64,000 nucleotides of DNA, taken from assembly GCA_032209605.1 (NCBI GenBank), contig JASFXZ010000032.1:6325722-6389721 (forward strand). Direction: 5' to 3'. The translations under genes were made by a program, and so were the position numbers. The notes under the pieces were generated by a model that saw only the letters and a program-made list of their open reading frames with translations, made no database searches and was not told the DNA's origin. This stretch comes from Mactromeris polynyma (Eukaryota; Mollusca; Bivalvia; Venerida; Mactridae). Each line of letters opens with the position of its first letter. The stretch's first letter is position 1. Positions 12,901 through 24,362 of this stretch are shown here, one piece after another.

Positions 12901-15900
12901 GCGAGCCTAGTTGCACCGCGGTCTTCATACGTAGTGACAAAGACGTGGGTACTGATATGTAACGCAGGAAGAAGTCACCGAGAGTTATTACTATTAACTG
13001 GAATGACTTGTTTCACACTCGTTGCAAAATAAAATAAGTTTAAACTACAGTAGGTGAAATTACATGCTCATCCGATCTCACGAAATAATTACACTGCTGG
13101 CTCTCATCATAAACGTTGAAGACTTACTTGAGGATATTTTGACAGACGCAAGGTGCAACATATCTAAAGATGTTGAGCGGATTAACAAGTATAATAAATA
13201 TCAGCGTAAATCACTTCAATATTTCTGTTCGGCAATAATTTATATGATTGTAATATAATATTACATAACTTCCATTTCCGTAGTTTATTCATCTACGTGG
13301 TGTTATTTTTTCGGGATCACCAGATGATGATTGATAACAGATGAATACTTTAACACACCGGAATATTCTATTCAGTGACTTGTGGAAATGTTTTTTCCAT
13401 CTGCACATATACTGAGCTTTGTAAAAGAAAGTTTTATCAAAAAAATACTAATTCCTTAATATCAAACTACAATTGAAATGACCGACCGTTTTGGAATGAA
13501 TAAGGTCCGTACATCCGTACATATATATTTTATTCAATTCCGAAATGTACTCAGCACACGAATCAATGCCCTGACTATGTTAAAAAGAGAAAATCGTCGA
13601 AAAAAAAAATACAATGTAAATGGTTTAAGGAATAGCTTATGCCGATATACCAATACAAGTTTGTATGTAAGTTAAGTGTTTATTAGAGTGACATGTGTAT
13701 GTAGTTACATGACAATAAATATATAACATACAACAAATACACCCAGCCCAATGGACCTATAAGTAACTGTTTAACATAGAGTACAGCTTGATATGACAGG
13801 ACATTAGATAAATGAATAACATATTAAATACAGTTAAATTAACTCATGTATGTATGTACGTAAGTCAAAATATAAATACGGAATCTAAGTATTTAAGTAT
13901 GGGCCAATCAAAAGCAAGGAAACTTCGGTGTGTTGCCGACACATGTTAAAAGTCATGCCTTATTCGGAGAGACAAAAACTTAATTATGAATTGACATCCA
14001 AAGATTCTTTTCTCTAATTTTTGGAGTTTCAGTTTCCTGTTTTTGAAAACGAAAAAGCGGAAATATAATTTGTATAATGAATTCACATTTTATTATAATA
14101 AATATGAATTATAATTTAGCATTGACTTCTGTATCGTAAATTAACCGTTTGTGGTTTTACTAGTTAATATAATCAAAACACAAAATTTAAGTTTCAAAAA
14201 TAATTTTATGGCGCATTATGCATTTTTGATCCATTAAAGAGTTGTGTATGATAATTTATGTCATTCATGTCACCGAGTTCCCCGCTTTTAGATTAGTTGT
14301 ATGCAATAAAATACAAAATTATTACATCAAGTTGACATAAATATCTAATACACAATATTTATATGCCTTTATTTAACACTTTTAGTTTAACGATGTAACA
14401 AATGAACGGACGTTGAAAATATGTCACCGCGAAGACATAAAAACAATAAAACGCCGTAAATTTGATTTTTTGCATCTTTTTTTGCTTTCATATTCCTGTA
14501 GAACAGACGCATTGACAAGAATATCACATACGGTTTATTGCTATCACAGTAATAGGGACATATGGACGATTTAAATGATTAAAAGATTACTAGCAGATAA
14601 ATTGACACTCACGGAATACTGCTAAATATCGCTTTAATTTTCCAACCCTTTCGTTTGCTACGTTAATTATGTTTTCAAGGAAAGCATCAAGAAGACAAGT
14701 ACTGAAACACCGCCGCCGCTTTTATCACGGGGAGTGGGGCAAGTCACGCGAGATGAGAAGCTTCCAGCAAACATTGAATACCACAATTTAAACAAGAGTA
14801 AAAAGCAACAAATTGAGTTGTTGTTAATCCTGATTAGAAAATATCCATCCCCAAGAACTTCTGTTACTTTGTATGAAATATTAAACAGATTACAAGAGAA
14901 ATAGCAATGAAACTTTGTTTCTGTGGAGATTTTACGACGCCTTGGTGGGGTATACGCATGAATTAAACATAGATTAAGAATCCAGCAACAAATGTTGCGC
15001 TTTGCAACACGATATTTAGGATAATCTGCAAAAACTGTCACCTATCAATTCAATATCTATCATTGAAATCATGACTGTCACTTAACAACCAAAGGATGAG
15101 TTGTTTGACAATTCATTTTGGTTTTACATTGTGTACTATATGTGCGGAATCAAATATTTTTACTGCGTGTTAATGCATTCTGGGTAAAATTCTTGATGAA
15201 ATAAAAGTATGACGGTGCATGATCTCTTGTAGTTGATACTTCTACCGAGTATAGCGTTTGGACTAAACTAAATATTTTGTGCTATTAATTGAACTGAAAA
15301 AAATGCCAGTAGTTTGTGTCAAACACGAAACCCCAGGAATATCAAATGTGCACAGAAACATTTCTTTGAATACAAAAATATGATAAAAGTGCAACTGTGA
15401 CTAATTTCAGCATACAACGCTACAAAGAAAGATATATGAATAATTGCATTCACCATAGCATAAAGTTAAATATATCCCAGCAATATAACGTTGATACATT
15501 TAAGTTGATGATTTATTTGAATAGTATAATTTATAATTTACAACTGAGCAATAGTTATGAATGTTGGAAATTGTACATAGTAATATAATATGTATAATGG
15601 TTGCATTTCATAGGTGCTTTTCGACCTTAATTACTGACAAATGTACGCACATACACGCATGTATTCTACTAAATATCTCTACGCTTGAATAGTGTTTCTC
15701 CGTAAATAGTTAATTAATAGCGATATTATTTTATTAAAACTAACATTTTAGGCGTTATGTTGAAGAAAACGGTGTATATATATGATATTTCACACCTGGT
15801 AAAAGATTGATGGCTATTTTATCGTATTCTGAATGTAGAGAATGGTTGTTTTCCTTTTGAGTAGATCTACCATTGTGTATGATTTGGCAATTTATCGACG

Positions 15901-16043
15901 GTGATATAGTATTTATACACCTTATGATAAGGAAATACTGTTTTTATTCACTAAACATAAATTTGAGGTTTATAATACAATTATTAAACATATCGATGTA
16001 TGAAAAAATGTAAATTCCGGAAATATAAAAAGTAATTCGTTAC
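9970..16043 (-). other. Irx intron 1 (about 6.07 kb)
   Basis: This interval runs from the GTAACG donor at 16043 to the T-rich CAG acceptor at 9970. It is AT-rich and holds no supported coding exon. The visible contents are a tRNA-like SINE head near 12.85 kb and a locally GC-richer patch at 14.66-15.05 kb with no clear repeat character. The rest looks like unique AT-rich sequence. Confidence 0.7.
12843..12965 (+). repeat. tRNA-like SINE head
   Basis: An A-box-like TAGTGGTCGAGG sits about 35 bp before GGTTCAAATCC, which differs from the Pol III B-box consensus by one base. Spacing and order fit a tRNA-derived SINE head. The distance is too short and the arms too mismatched for a working tRNA. 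Confidence 0.6.
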
Positions 16044-16103
16044 CTTGGTTACGGCTGGTGACGGTGGGGATAATCTATAACCAGGCTGACCGAATGACAT
16101 CAT
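16044..16103 (-). CDS. Irx: Irx first coding exon (start codon exon)
   Basis: Read on the minus strand, two adjacent ATG codons (16103-16101 and 16100-16098) open a 20-codon segment, MMSFGQPGYRLSPPSPAVTK. It ends at a good donor, AAG followed by GTAACG, in phase 0. The opening MSFGQPGY resembles the MSFPQLGYP / MSYPQFGYP openings of Iroquois homeodomain proteins, which are TALE-class transcription factors acting in the nucleus. The exon lies upstream of the exon at 9721-9969, on the same strand and in a matching phase. Joined, the two would give an N-terminus of 103 residues before the second donor. The second ATG may be the real start, because the family usually begins MS. A weak acceptor-like TTTAG sits just upstream (cut near 16123) and the frame is open there, so a further 5' exon is possible. 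The call rests on family resemblance, splice signal and phase, with no transcript. Confidence 0.72.
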
Positions 16104-16499
16104 TAAGGTCCTTGATGACGACACTAAATCCAAAACAATTTAAAACAACTAAGTATTTTATAACTCGAATATATGTAAAAGAAAACTATATATTCATTTC
16201 AGAACATTTTTATTTATATCCATACATGTAGAATTTCTGGCACATTGCTAATATCTAATATCATTAAACTTAATAAGAATACGTGATATTCTTTGTCGCA
16301 AAGTTTAAAAAATGTTCGTTGACTCGAGGAACCTTAGGCATCTGAAGTTTGGAGCAAATAACAACCCGTATCTTGTTTTCTAGATGTTAAACACGAAGCG
16401 AACTTAATACACGAATATCTACACCTTATTATTCAAAATCTTTTGTAGCGTTTGTACGGATCTAGTTTCTTCTTCTGCTCGCGATCAGCCACACGCCTT

Positions 16500-16610
16500 A
16501 TCAAGCGTCTGATTGGATAACTCACGGAGTAGATAACTTGTGGGCGGACCAGTCCGTATTGAATGTACCAGTCGAGGCAGACATATTGGATAATGGCGGG
16601 AACGGTGGGA
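16500..16610 (-). promoter_or_regulatory. Candidate Irx proximal promoter
   Basis: About 400-500 bp upstream of the Irx start codon there is a compact GC-richer block. Within 90 bp it holds two inverted CCAAT boxes (ATTGG at 16512-16516 and 16585-16589), a GGGCGG Sp/KLF-type box at 16542-16547 and GGCGGGAA at 16595-16602. The last one fits E2F and overlaps a YY1-like ATGGCGG. The clustering and position suggest a core promoter. No TATA box or initiator was pinned down, so the start site is unknown. Confidence 0.45.
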
Positions 16611-16899
16611 TGGGTTAATATTTCAATTAAGCACGAACAAAAATCTGTGAAACGATTGTTAGATTCGGTAGAAAATGATTTTAAACGTGCTCCGAAGTGA
16701 AAACAGTTTGTCCAACATGAAGTGCTAATCGCAGGGAAAAGACACCGAGACGAAATGGTCGGATCGGTGAAAGTGAATCGAGAAAAAAAATCCAACATTT
16801 TCACCGCCAGATTCTGTTGGTTTCGGGATATTTTAAGTGAATATTTAGGTGGATTTAGCCCGAATAAAAATAAATTCAAGCAACAGGACAATTTCTATT

Positions 16900-17880
16900 G
16901 CCTTGTTAGTAAAGTTGATATTTTTTGCGGGACATTTTAATCTGTTCCGTACTGTAAATTATTGATTTCGTTTTACTTTTTTAACAAAATAAGTGACTTC
17001 ATTTTTCTCTGTTTAACCCAAAATCAATGCGCTAAGCTGTGCCATAACTGTCCCGAGGTTGTTTTTCTATCATCGAATGATATTGCAATATTCAGATCCC
17101 AAATTGATAAAGAATTTTATCATGAATTGTAATCGTGTCACATGATTGAACGAAGTAATTTTAGAGTTTATTTATCCGCAAAACAAAGCGTGTAACGTAC
17201 TAAGACAACCTGTACTAATTAAACTCAGCAGTTAATTCAGTTGATTAAAATATCCATAGTCCATTGTTTTTTTTTATTATCGAGATGACTAAGTATGGAT
17301 CCAATTACGATATAATGTACCAACAATAATTAATCACTTCTCGTGTGGAAATCTAGATTATATTACATCATATTTGTTGTACATTTTGTTCAGTGATAGT
17401 TTAATATTAATCCATCTGTCGGGTTTTAATGATACGGCAGGCCTTTTTGACATCTGTAAATTAGATATTATTTACAGTCAAAATTGAATTCAGGATCTAA
17501 TTGAGCTGTCAATATTGTTGAAAATCTAACAAAGCGACATTTAGCCGACGAACATCGTCCTCAAAACATAAAATGTCCTACCATGTTGTAGAATAAATAA
17601 ACCTTTCATTTCATTTATTTTCTTATCTATGTTCATGCTTTGTATTGTTTTGCATTGTATTTGCCATTAGAGACAAATTAATATTGTTTAAAGCAAGGCA
17701 TACAGTATATGTGTATGTGTCCAAATGATGCACTATTTCTGAAATCATTGTATTGAATATAATGTAACACGTATCAAAATGCCGACGTCAATATCATAAA
17801 CATCGCAAAATTAAATAAAAGTTATAAAATAATTATGGTTTGCTCGTAACAACATCAAATACACATACATATATTATATT
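16900..17880. other. Gene-free AT-rich sequence upstream of Irx
   Basis: I see no exon, RNA gene or repeat family here that I can name. It lies 0.8-1.8 kb upstream of the Irx start codon and could hold proximal regulatory sites. Confidence 0.5.
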
Positions 17881-17881
17881 A

Positions 17882-18286
17882 TATGTGTGTATATGTATTG
17901 TGTATTGAATGGACATACTTATATTGTCTTATTATTAAGATGTATTATATTACATATGTGTATATGTATTGTGTATTGAATGGACATACTTATATTGTCT
18001 TATTATTAAGATGTATTATATTACATATGTGTATATGTATTGTGTATTGAATGGACATACTTATATTGTCTTAGCATTCAGATATATTATATGTGTACAT
18101 ATGTATTGTATATTGAATGGACATACTAACATTGTCTTATCACTCAGATGTATTATATGTGTGTATAGGTATTGCATATTGAATGGACATACTTATATTG
18201 TCTTCTCATTCAGATATATTATATTATATGTGCATATATGTATTGTGTATTGAATGGACATACTAATACTGTCTTATCATAGACGA
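17882..18286. repeat. 71-bp minisatellite, about six units
   Basis: The anchor TATTGAATGGACATAC recurs at 17903, 17974, 18045, 18111, 18178 and 18249, giving periods of 71, 71, 66, 67 and 71 bp. Each unit continues with TTATATTGTCTTAT and an ATTATAT / ATGTGTATATGT stretch. The first three units are nearly identical and the later ones more diverged, so growth was recent at the left side. The long open frame through it is a repeat by-product. Confidence 0.9.
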
Positions 18287-18338
18287 ATATTGTTTAACAA
18301 TTAAAATGTTTATATAATATTGTATACGTATATACAAT

Positions 18339-18428
18339 AGCAACAAAAGTGAAAATGGACTCGAAAATTGTGGTCTTAATTTTGAGGTGGTTTAATTATT
18401 GAGGTGGTCTTCGAGTGAGGTTTTACTG
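18339..18428 (+). mobile_element. MITE family A, right half
   Basis: The stretch begins with GTGAAAATGGACT and continues TTTTGAGGTGG, then ends GTGAGGTTTTACTG followed by TA. It matches the right half of the full copies at 34933-35110 and 35507-35682. The left half is missing. Confidence 0.75.
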
Positions 18429-18679
18429 TATGTATATAGGTTACAATGATTAGATTTGAAATTTTAACAAAGAAGTAAGATAACGGGTATTTAACTCGTG
18501 TGTGTGTCTCGGAGTACACGTCCAACGAATATTGACAAAATTGGTGTCAGAAGATAATCTGAAAACTGCGATACAAATTTCCAAATTAAGACATGTATTA
18601 AAATTTGCACTATGTATATGCGAATATTTTCATTGAAAAAAAGACACAAGTACTTTGCGTGCAGCGAATTCGGTCGTTT

Positions 18680-18694
18680 CCCCCCCCCCCCCAT
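18680..18694 (+). repeat. Poly-C run
   Basis: A homopolymer of about 14 C follows GTTTC. Such runs are prone to length error in both replication and sequencing, so the exact count is uncertain. Confidence 0.8.
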
Positions 18695-18960
18695 TTATCC
18701 TCTATTTATTTGTACTGCATTCATGTTGTGCATTCTAACGATAATAAAGTTGTCATCATACAAGCGGTTGATATGTTAATTATCACACAACATCCACGAG
18801 TAAATATGTTAATTACAATATCTGTTAACACTCGTGTAATAAATCATTATGTTAAATAGACCCCTTACACATCTTGTTATCACCACAAAAATGTCTGATC
18901 TATTGAATACTAGTCGCTGTACTTCTAATAAATAATCCCATATTATTGTTTCTTGTGTCA

Positions 18961-19138
18961 CAATCGGACATCGTTTATTCGACAACCTTCTATCCGAATA
19001 CTTGGTATCATCCAAAATAAATATCAGATCCCGGTGTTTCATCCTAGGCACGTCGAATTGAAATGGGAAATTCGAAACCATGTATTATTCGAAATAAAAT
19101 TTCGGACCCGATGAGTTCGAATGAACGGGGTCCGAGTG
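18961..19138 (+). mobile_element. MITE family B, full-length copy (178 bp)
   Basis: The left end CAATCGGACATCGTTTATTC is the inverted counterpart of the right end GAATGAACGGGGTCCGAGTG, which is followed by TA. The copy at 21877-22054 is exactly the same length. The CAG-like ends with a TCGGACCTCG core and TA flank fit non-autonomous pogo/Tigger-type elements of the Tc1/mariner group. There is no coding capacity. Confidence 0.8.
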
Positions 19139-19220
19139 TATATTTCGTTCTACTGGAATATATATACAATGTTGTGGTATCAGTAAGCCTGTATTTCGGT
19201 ATTCGGTTTTTTTGGCGCAT

Positions 19221-19530
19221 CCATACTAACATGGTTTTGTTATTTGCATACCAGTGTTTTGTAAACCAATCAAATCTAACTTTAACCACCAAGGCAATTT
19301 CTATTCAACCGAACAACGTTTGTGACCTTGACGCGGATTGGTTAACCTTTGGATAAAGGGTACGTTACCTTACCGAAATTCTCTGAATTTCGGTGAATTT
19401 ACCGAAATCCATTTTGGATCTGGAGTGACTAGCAATCGTAACATCTCGGTATTATTTTTATGTTGCACAATAAATATTAACCTTCAAATTGCGCCGACCA
19501 TCTTTTTTCGAGATAATTCTTGTTTCTCTT
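19221..19530 (+). repeat. Dispersed repeat family C, copy 1
   Basis: This shares about 300 bp with the inverted copy at 25805-26178. Shared parts include GGGTACGTTACCTTACCG, GAATTTCGGTGAATTTACCG, ATCCATTTTGGATCTGGAGT and GCGCCGACCATCT. The same 60-residue frame (MVNLWI..GTLPYR..) is open in both copies but has accumulated many changes and resembles no family I know. It is a transposon remnant of unknown class. Confidence 0.8.
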
Positions 19531-19581
19531 GATTCTTTCGAATTTAAACATGTAAATTAATTTATGACGGAACAATATATA

Positions 19582-19727
19582 CAGTACTTCTTGAGCGACA
19601 ACCTCCCTACATCAATATTACTTTTTCCCTTTTGTAAATACTATCAGGTTTACGTCTTTATATCAACCTCTAAACAACAGAAAAAGCTACGTCCCCTAAA
19701 GGGGGTTTCTCTAGAGATTTTGCATTG
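19582..19727 (+). mobile_element. MITE family D copy
   Basis: It opens CAGTACTTCTTGAGCGACAA and closes TTTCTCTAGAGATTTTGCAT then TG and TA. Family D is defined by ends like CAGTGCAACCTCTCC with an internal CAACAACCTCTC; a clearer copy lies at 53582-53716. It has CAG ends and TA flanks, so it is pogo-like. Confidence 0.55.
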
Positions 19728-20114
19728 TACTTTGTGTGATTGTTATGTAAAATGGCCTGATAAGCCCGACTGATACGATATACAAATCAATAACAATTTA
19801 CGTCAATAGAAAAAATCTATTCGAAGCTTAACTTGTTAGTACGATAGTGCATGTTGGTTCAATCCACGAGTGGAATGTTTGAATGAAATCAATGATTGTA
19901 GACACAGATATCATATAATTCGATGCGTGTTTGAGTTTAACGCTGTTTTTCACGAGTATTTCGGTAATCGTACGGTGGTCAGTGGACTAAACCAGTGCTC
20001 CAGGGTTACCAACCAGTATTGACTTGTCTACAAGCACCTGGAAACGTCTACACACGAAAGAGAGATGGAAGGACAAACTTTGGATCCATTATCTTGAATA
20101 AAATCATCACGGCG

Positions 20115-20205
20115 CACATTTGACTTATCCCCGGGTTCTAACCTATGTCCTCAGTTTGACAGTCGTGTATTCCACCAACTGAGCACAAACCAGGTGAGCT
20201 GCCGG
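20115..20205 (-). repeat. tRNA-like SINE head (Asp-like)
   Basis: On the minus strand, TGCTCAGTTGGTGG serves as an A box. It is followed by ACTGTCAAACTG, an anticodon-loop-like stretch with GTC, and then GGTTAGAACCC as a degraded B box. Spacing fits a tRNA. It shares the CTGTCAA loop with the head at 50620-50705, so the two may belong to one SINE family. Confidence 0.5.
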
Positions 20206-20547
20206 TCCTTCTCTATGCAAGGATCCAACCCGCTACCGTGACAAATTATATAAACGAGCCTTCGACAAGATGAACATCAATAAGTATCCTTTTTTATAGA
20301 AATCGCCAGAAAAGCGAAGAAAATACAAGAACAAGAAATATATACATGAGATAAAATGCAAGAACTCAGTATTGCTCGCTCACTGCACGTGAAAAATAAA
20401 ACATTTGTTTACCGAATGTCAAAACATTTCACCGATATTTCTGATATCCAACTGATAGAAGTGACGAATGTTCAGGTATTTTAAGCAAAATAACTCCCAT
20501 ATTGTGTTAAAATTAATCGAAACAAATCAGTAGTTTTTCTGTATACA

Positions 20548-20722
20548 CCGAAACCTCACTTAACGACCACCTCAATAATAAGTCCATCTCGAAATAAAGA
20601 GCATAATTTTCAAGTCCATTTTCAATGTTTTGCTCTTTATTCAACCTCAATATTACGACCATCTCAATAAGAAGACAACGTTTCAAGGGTCCATATGGTG
20701 GTCGTATCATTGTGGTTATACT
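20548..20722 (-). mobile_element. MITE family A copy, inverted
   Basis: The left edge reads CCGAAACCTCACTTAACGAC and the interior contains GCTCTTTATTCAACCTC. The right edge carries GGTCGTATCATTGTGGTT. This is the reverse complement of the family-A order seen at 35507-35682, with diverged ends. Confidence 0.7.
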
Positions 20723-21876
20723 CTACCTCATGTTAAAAAGATGAATTATAAAACTAAAAATATCGGACTTGACTATCCTTGATTAATTGCTTGTCTGCGA
20801 TTGCCCCACCAATCCAATAGAACCCTATTTTCAGGTCATTTTTCGCTAGTTCACATGTGTAATGGCGAAAAAACATGTTTAATGGCAGAAAAAAAATATC
20901 CACAAACCTACGTAAATATTTTGTATCGAGTGACGTAAGCAAACCATTTCGAATCACTGGCCCCGTGGATGCATATTTTTGTAACTCTAGATCTCAAAGT
21001 GACTTAAAAGCGTTAAAGTCAAACAAGAGGATAATTAAGCGAATGATTAATGTTTAAATTCGCTAATAATCGTCATTCATATGTATCTGTCAAGATTATT
21101 CACCGTGCACTTTCATGTCAAACTTCAGCATTGCTTTCCACTATTGGGTTCTCGCTTACAACCGAAAAATCATTTTGACAACGTATCAAAATAATCACCG
21201 GCAAAATCTCACTAAACTATCGGGTATTCGGCAATATAAACATCAAATAAGCAACAATTGCCCATTATAAAATTGACGTGAATTTGTAAACCACCCACAA
21301 ACCGAATCGTGTCGATCATTATCACTGAATGCCAAAAACTCAAACACATGTTCTAATGAAAAGACGGTTTTAAAAACACGCCGGAAAACTGCTTCAAAAA
21401 CTTGAAAAAAATGATTCTGACACATTTGATGGTAACCAAAAATACATTGAGCGATGCTGGTGGCTTACGTAAAGTTAAGTTGCATACTTAAACTTCCATG
21501 GATTTGATTACAATCCTGGGCATACGTGTTACTGACTGACCACTGTTGCTATGTTGGTGATGTTTCAGTATTGAATTAAAATCAATGTCCTCTTGCATGC
21601 TTGCAATAATGACGTCACGCACCGGAAATGTCAGCACGAGATTCTTGCACGTGATTCTTGTCTAGAGGGGGGTATTAACGCGCTGTGTTGATTCAGCCAA
21701 ATGCTGTGTTATAAACTGATCAATTTCACTTCAAATTATGTGGACCTGTCGAATATGATTCACTAAACACCGGTATATCTTATCCTGATTGACTCTGAGA
21801 CTTTCCGGTGGGAGGGGGATTGAATCTATGGTGTAGGAGGAAAGCCATCATTTCAGGTAATAATTATGTGCATGTA

Positions 21877-22054
21877 CAGTCGGATTTCGTTCATTCAAAT
21901 TCATCGTGTCCGAAATATTATTTCGAATAAGACATGTTTTCGAATAGCCCATTTGTATTTGACGTGCATAAGAAGATACATCGGGACCGGTTATATATTT
22001 CGGATGATACCGAGTATTCGAATAAGAGTTTGTCGAATAAACGAGGTCCGACTC
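21877..22054 (-). mobile_element. MITE family B, full-length inverted copy (178 bp)
   Basis: It starts CAGTCGGATTTCGTTCATTC after a TA and ends CGAATAAACGAGGTCCGACT then C before TA. It is the reverse complement of the 18961 copy in order, and the same length. TA on both sides fits a TA target duplication. Confidence 0.85.
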
Positions 22055-22301
22055 TATATATAGATTATAAGATTAGTTGGGTCATTATTGCCAAACACGC
22101 ATGATTTATTCACAACTGTCTACTACATCGTTACATCATTAATAATTCGACAATAAATATTTTATTTCAGAATTCAAAAATGTTCAATTAAGTCACGCGT
22201 AGAATCCATTTATTGAATAGCAGTTTAATTGGTGATTATGTGATATGATTAATTTGTTAGTTATTTTTCAAAACAAATTGTAAAATTTGAAACGTTGATA
22301 C

Positions 22302-22744
22302 TATGGATGTCAACGAATATTCGGATATTCGAATATTCGTTAGTACGTCCTAATCTTCGAATACTGATTCGGCATTCGAATATTCGATAACATATATATT
22401 TTCGATAGAAAAGCTGAATGCAATTGTATTAAATTTCAATGATGAGCATTTTCGCTTTGAATGACATTTTACGCATGAAAATAATATCTACATAATGTTA
22501 ATTGACATGTCATGTTGTATATTTGAAAGCATGAGAGATATAACACTCTAGTGATGACACTTAGGCCCTGATTTTTACAACTTGAGTGATCAGTTTAAAA
22601 CACAAAATTGGTAAGCATAAAGTTAAACTTCGAATTTCAAACGTTTTATTATTAAATACGAAGGTCGAATGTTCAAATATTCGAATATTCGTTCGGAAGG
22701 TTGACCGAATATTCGAATACCAAAATTGCCATTCGACATCACTA
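22302..22744 (+). mobile_element. hAT-like MITE, copy 1 (about 443 bp)
   Basis: The ends read TATGGATGTCAACG and, inverted, TAGTGATGTCGAATGG. Both are followed inwards by clusters of GAATATTCG. The interior matches the inverted copy at 43230-43687 throughout, for example TGACACTTAGGCCCTGA and TTAAATTTCAATGATG. The flanking 8-mers (GTTGATAC and CTTATTAT) do not match well, so this copy has lost or never had a clean duplication. There is no transposase frame. Confidence 0.8.
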
Positions 22745-23419
22745 CTTATTATGTGTAAATACGATAAAAAGATGTAGTTGACATATTGTTGTTGACAAAT
22801 CCATTATTATGCCAGTTATGTGTAATAACTTCTAGAATTATCGGAAGTATTTTTCAAGTGTGAATCTGAAATCTATTCTTTTGAACCCAACCCGGATCTG
22901 TGCCGATCTCACCGCTTGTGTTGTATGCTACTTAATTTGGTCGAATCTCAAAAACGTTTGTTTGTGTTACTCATATAAGTCTTCTCAGTGACTAATTACC
23001 TGTAAAACCAATGCTCACTTCTGTTTAAATGTCATTTAGAGTGATTCAAATGAACAGTGTCGGTCAAAAACACGCGAGAACTCCAGACGGGATAAAGGGA
23101 GATAACTTGTAACAATCTCGTGTGGTCATAAATCGGTATCTCTCTTCAGATTCCGCTCTTACGTCATTCTTTTAACACCACACACGGAACAGAACAGAAC
23201 ATATATTTTACATTTCAATCACATATTGCAAAACATTATATTTTGTAATAACATGTGAACAGATAATATTGATAAATGTATGTACAATGTCGGACATTTG
23301 TAAACATAAGAGTTTTGGTGTGGGGATGAGGTCGAAGGAAATTATGAAGTAAAATACGTGCAACTTTCACTAAGCTTGTCGATGGCTGGATCCACGATTA
23401 AAAAATAAGGTGTTTAATT

Positions 23420-23577
23420 GAGAAAACCTCGTTTATTCGACAAGCTACTATCCGAATACTTGGTATCATTCGAAATAAATATCAGGTCCCGATGTATCTT
23501 CTTATGAACTTCGAATTAAAATTTGCTTTTCGAAACCATGTGTCATTCGAAAGAGTTCGAATGAACGAGTATATACA
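23420..23577 (+). mobile_element. MITE family B, damaged copy
   Basis: It carries ACCTCGTTTATTCGACAAGC and CTATCCGAATACTTGGTATC as at 18961, then GAGTTCGAATGAACGAG. The outer bases are lost at both ends, including the terminal GTCCGACTG. Confidence 0.75.
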
Positions 23578-24299
23578 ATATTCGTAGTGGATGTTAAAGC
23601 AAAACAGCTTCATACAGTTTTTACAGTTTAATTTCATTTAAGTCCAGTAAGCCATATGGCCCATGAGGACAAACAAATACATGTATATACATATATACAA
23701 ACATATATCTACGAGATGGAGAAGGAACACTCATGGTAACACATATTCGAACATATAACGTTATAGTTGAAGAACAAACTGAAAATGACTATGTAATAAA
23801 ACATACATGCGATAGCGAAAAAACATGTGTATGAAATAATAATACATATAAATACAAATGCATATGACGAAGTGGAACCTGATTGTTTTACCAAACTGCT
23901 CCCTCTGTTTTCTATTTCATTTGTCGACCGTAATTGTTTGCTTGTTGCAAATTTCCAGACAGGAGTCCATAAATAAAATATATTTTATAGGTGCTTTAAT
24001 AGTGTAGATAGATAAAATAATTATATGGCGGCTTTGATAAAGTTTTTTTGTTACATCAATAGGTTTTATAATTAAGTTCTAATTAATTAATGGTTCTGTT
24101 ATTTCCATTATTTATGTCAATTAATACGTGCCGATAATACTAACAGACGTGTGACCTGCGACGGTTCTGATTGTTATATCATTATACATTTATATGTATA
24201 CCAAACAATTTAAGTTGGATTGAAAGCATTATGCTTATGTGAATCATTGCCTAGTTCCGCTTCCTGACAAAGAACAAGACTGGTGTGGGTGTGACCTTT

Positions 24300-24362
24300 A
24301 TATGGTTCGAACTCACAACCCCCGGACTGAGCAACAGACAACTTATCCACAGGACTCCTGTT
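24300..24362 (-). repeat. tRNA-like SINE head
   Basis: On the minus strand TGGATAAGTTG (A box, 24339-24349) precedes GAGTTCGAACC (B box, 24303-24313) with tRNA-like spacing. The acceptor arms do not pair, so it is SINE-derived and not a tRNA gene. Confidence 0.5.

Noticed and set aside
16433..16891. 152-codon open frame on the minus strand upstream of Irx
   Set aside because: It resembles no family, overlaps the promoter-like motif cluster, and no splice signal links it to Irx. A 5' UTR or promoter with fewer stops by composition is simpler.
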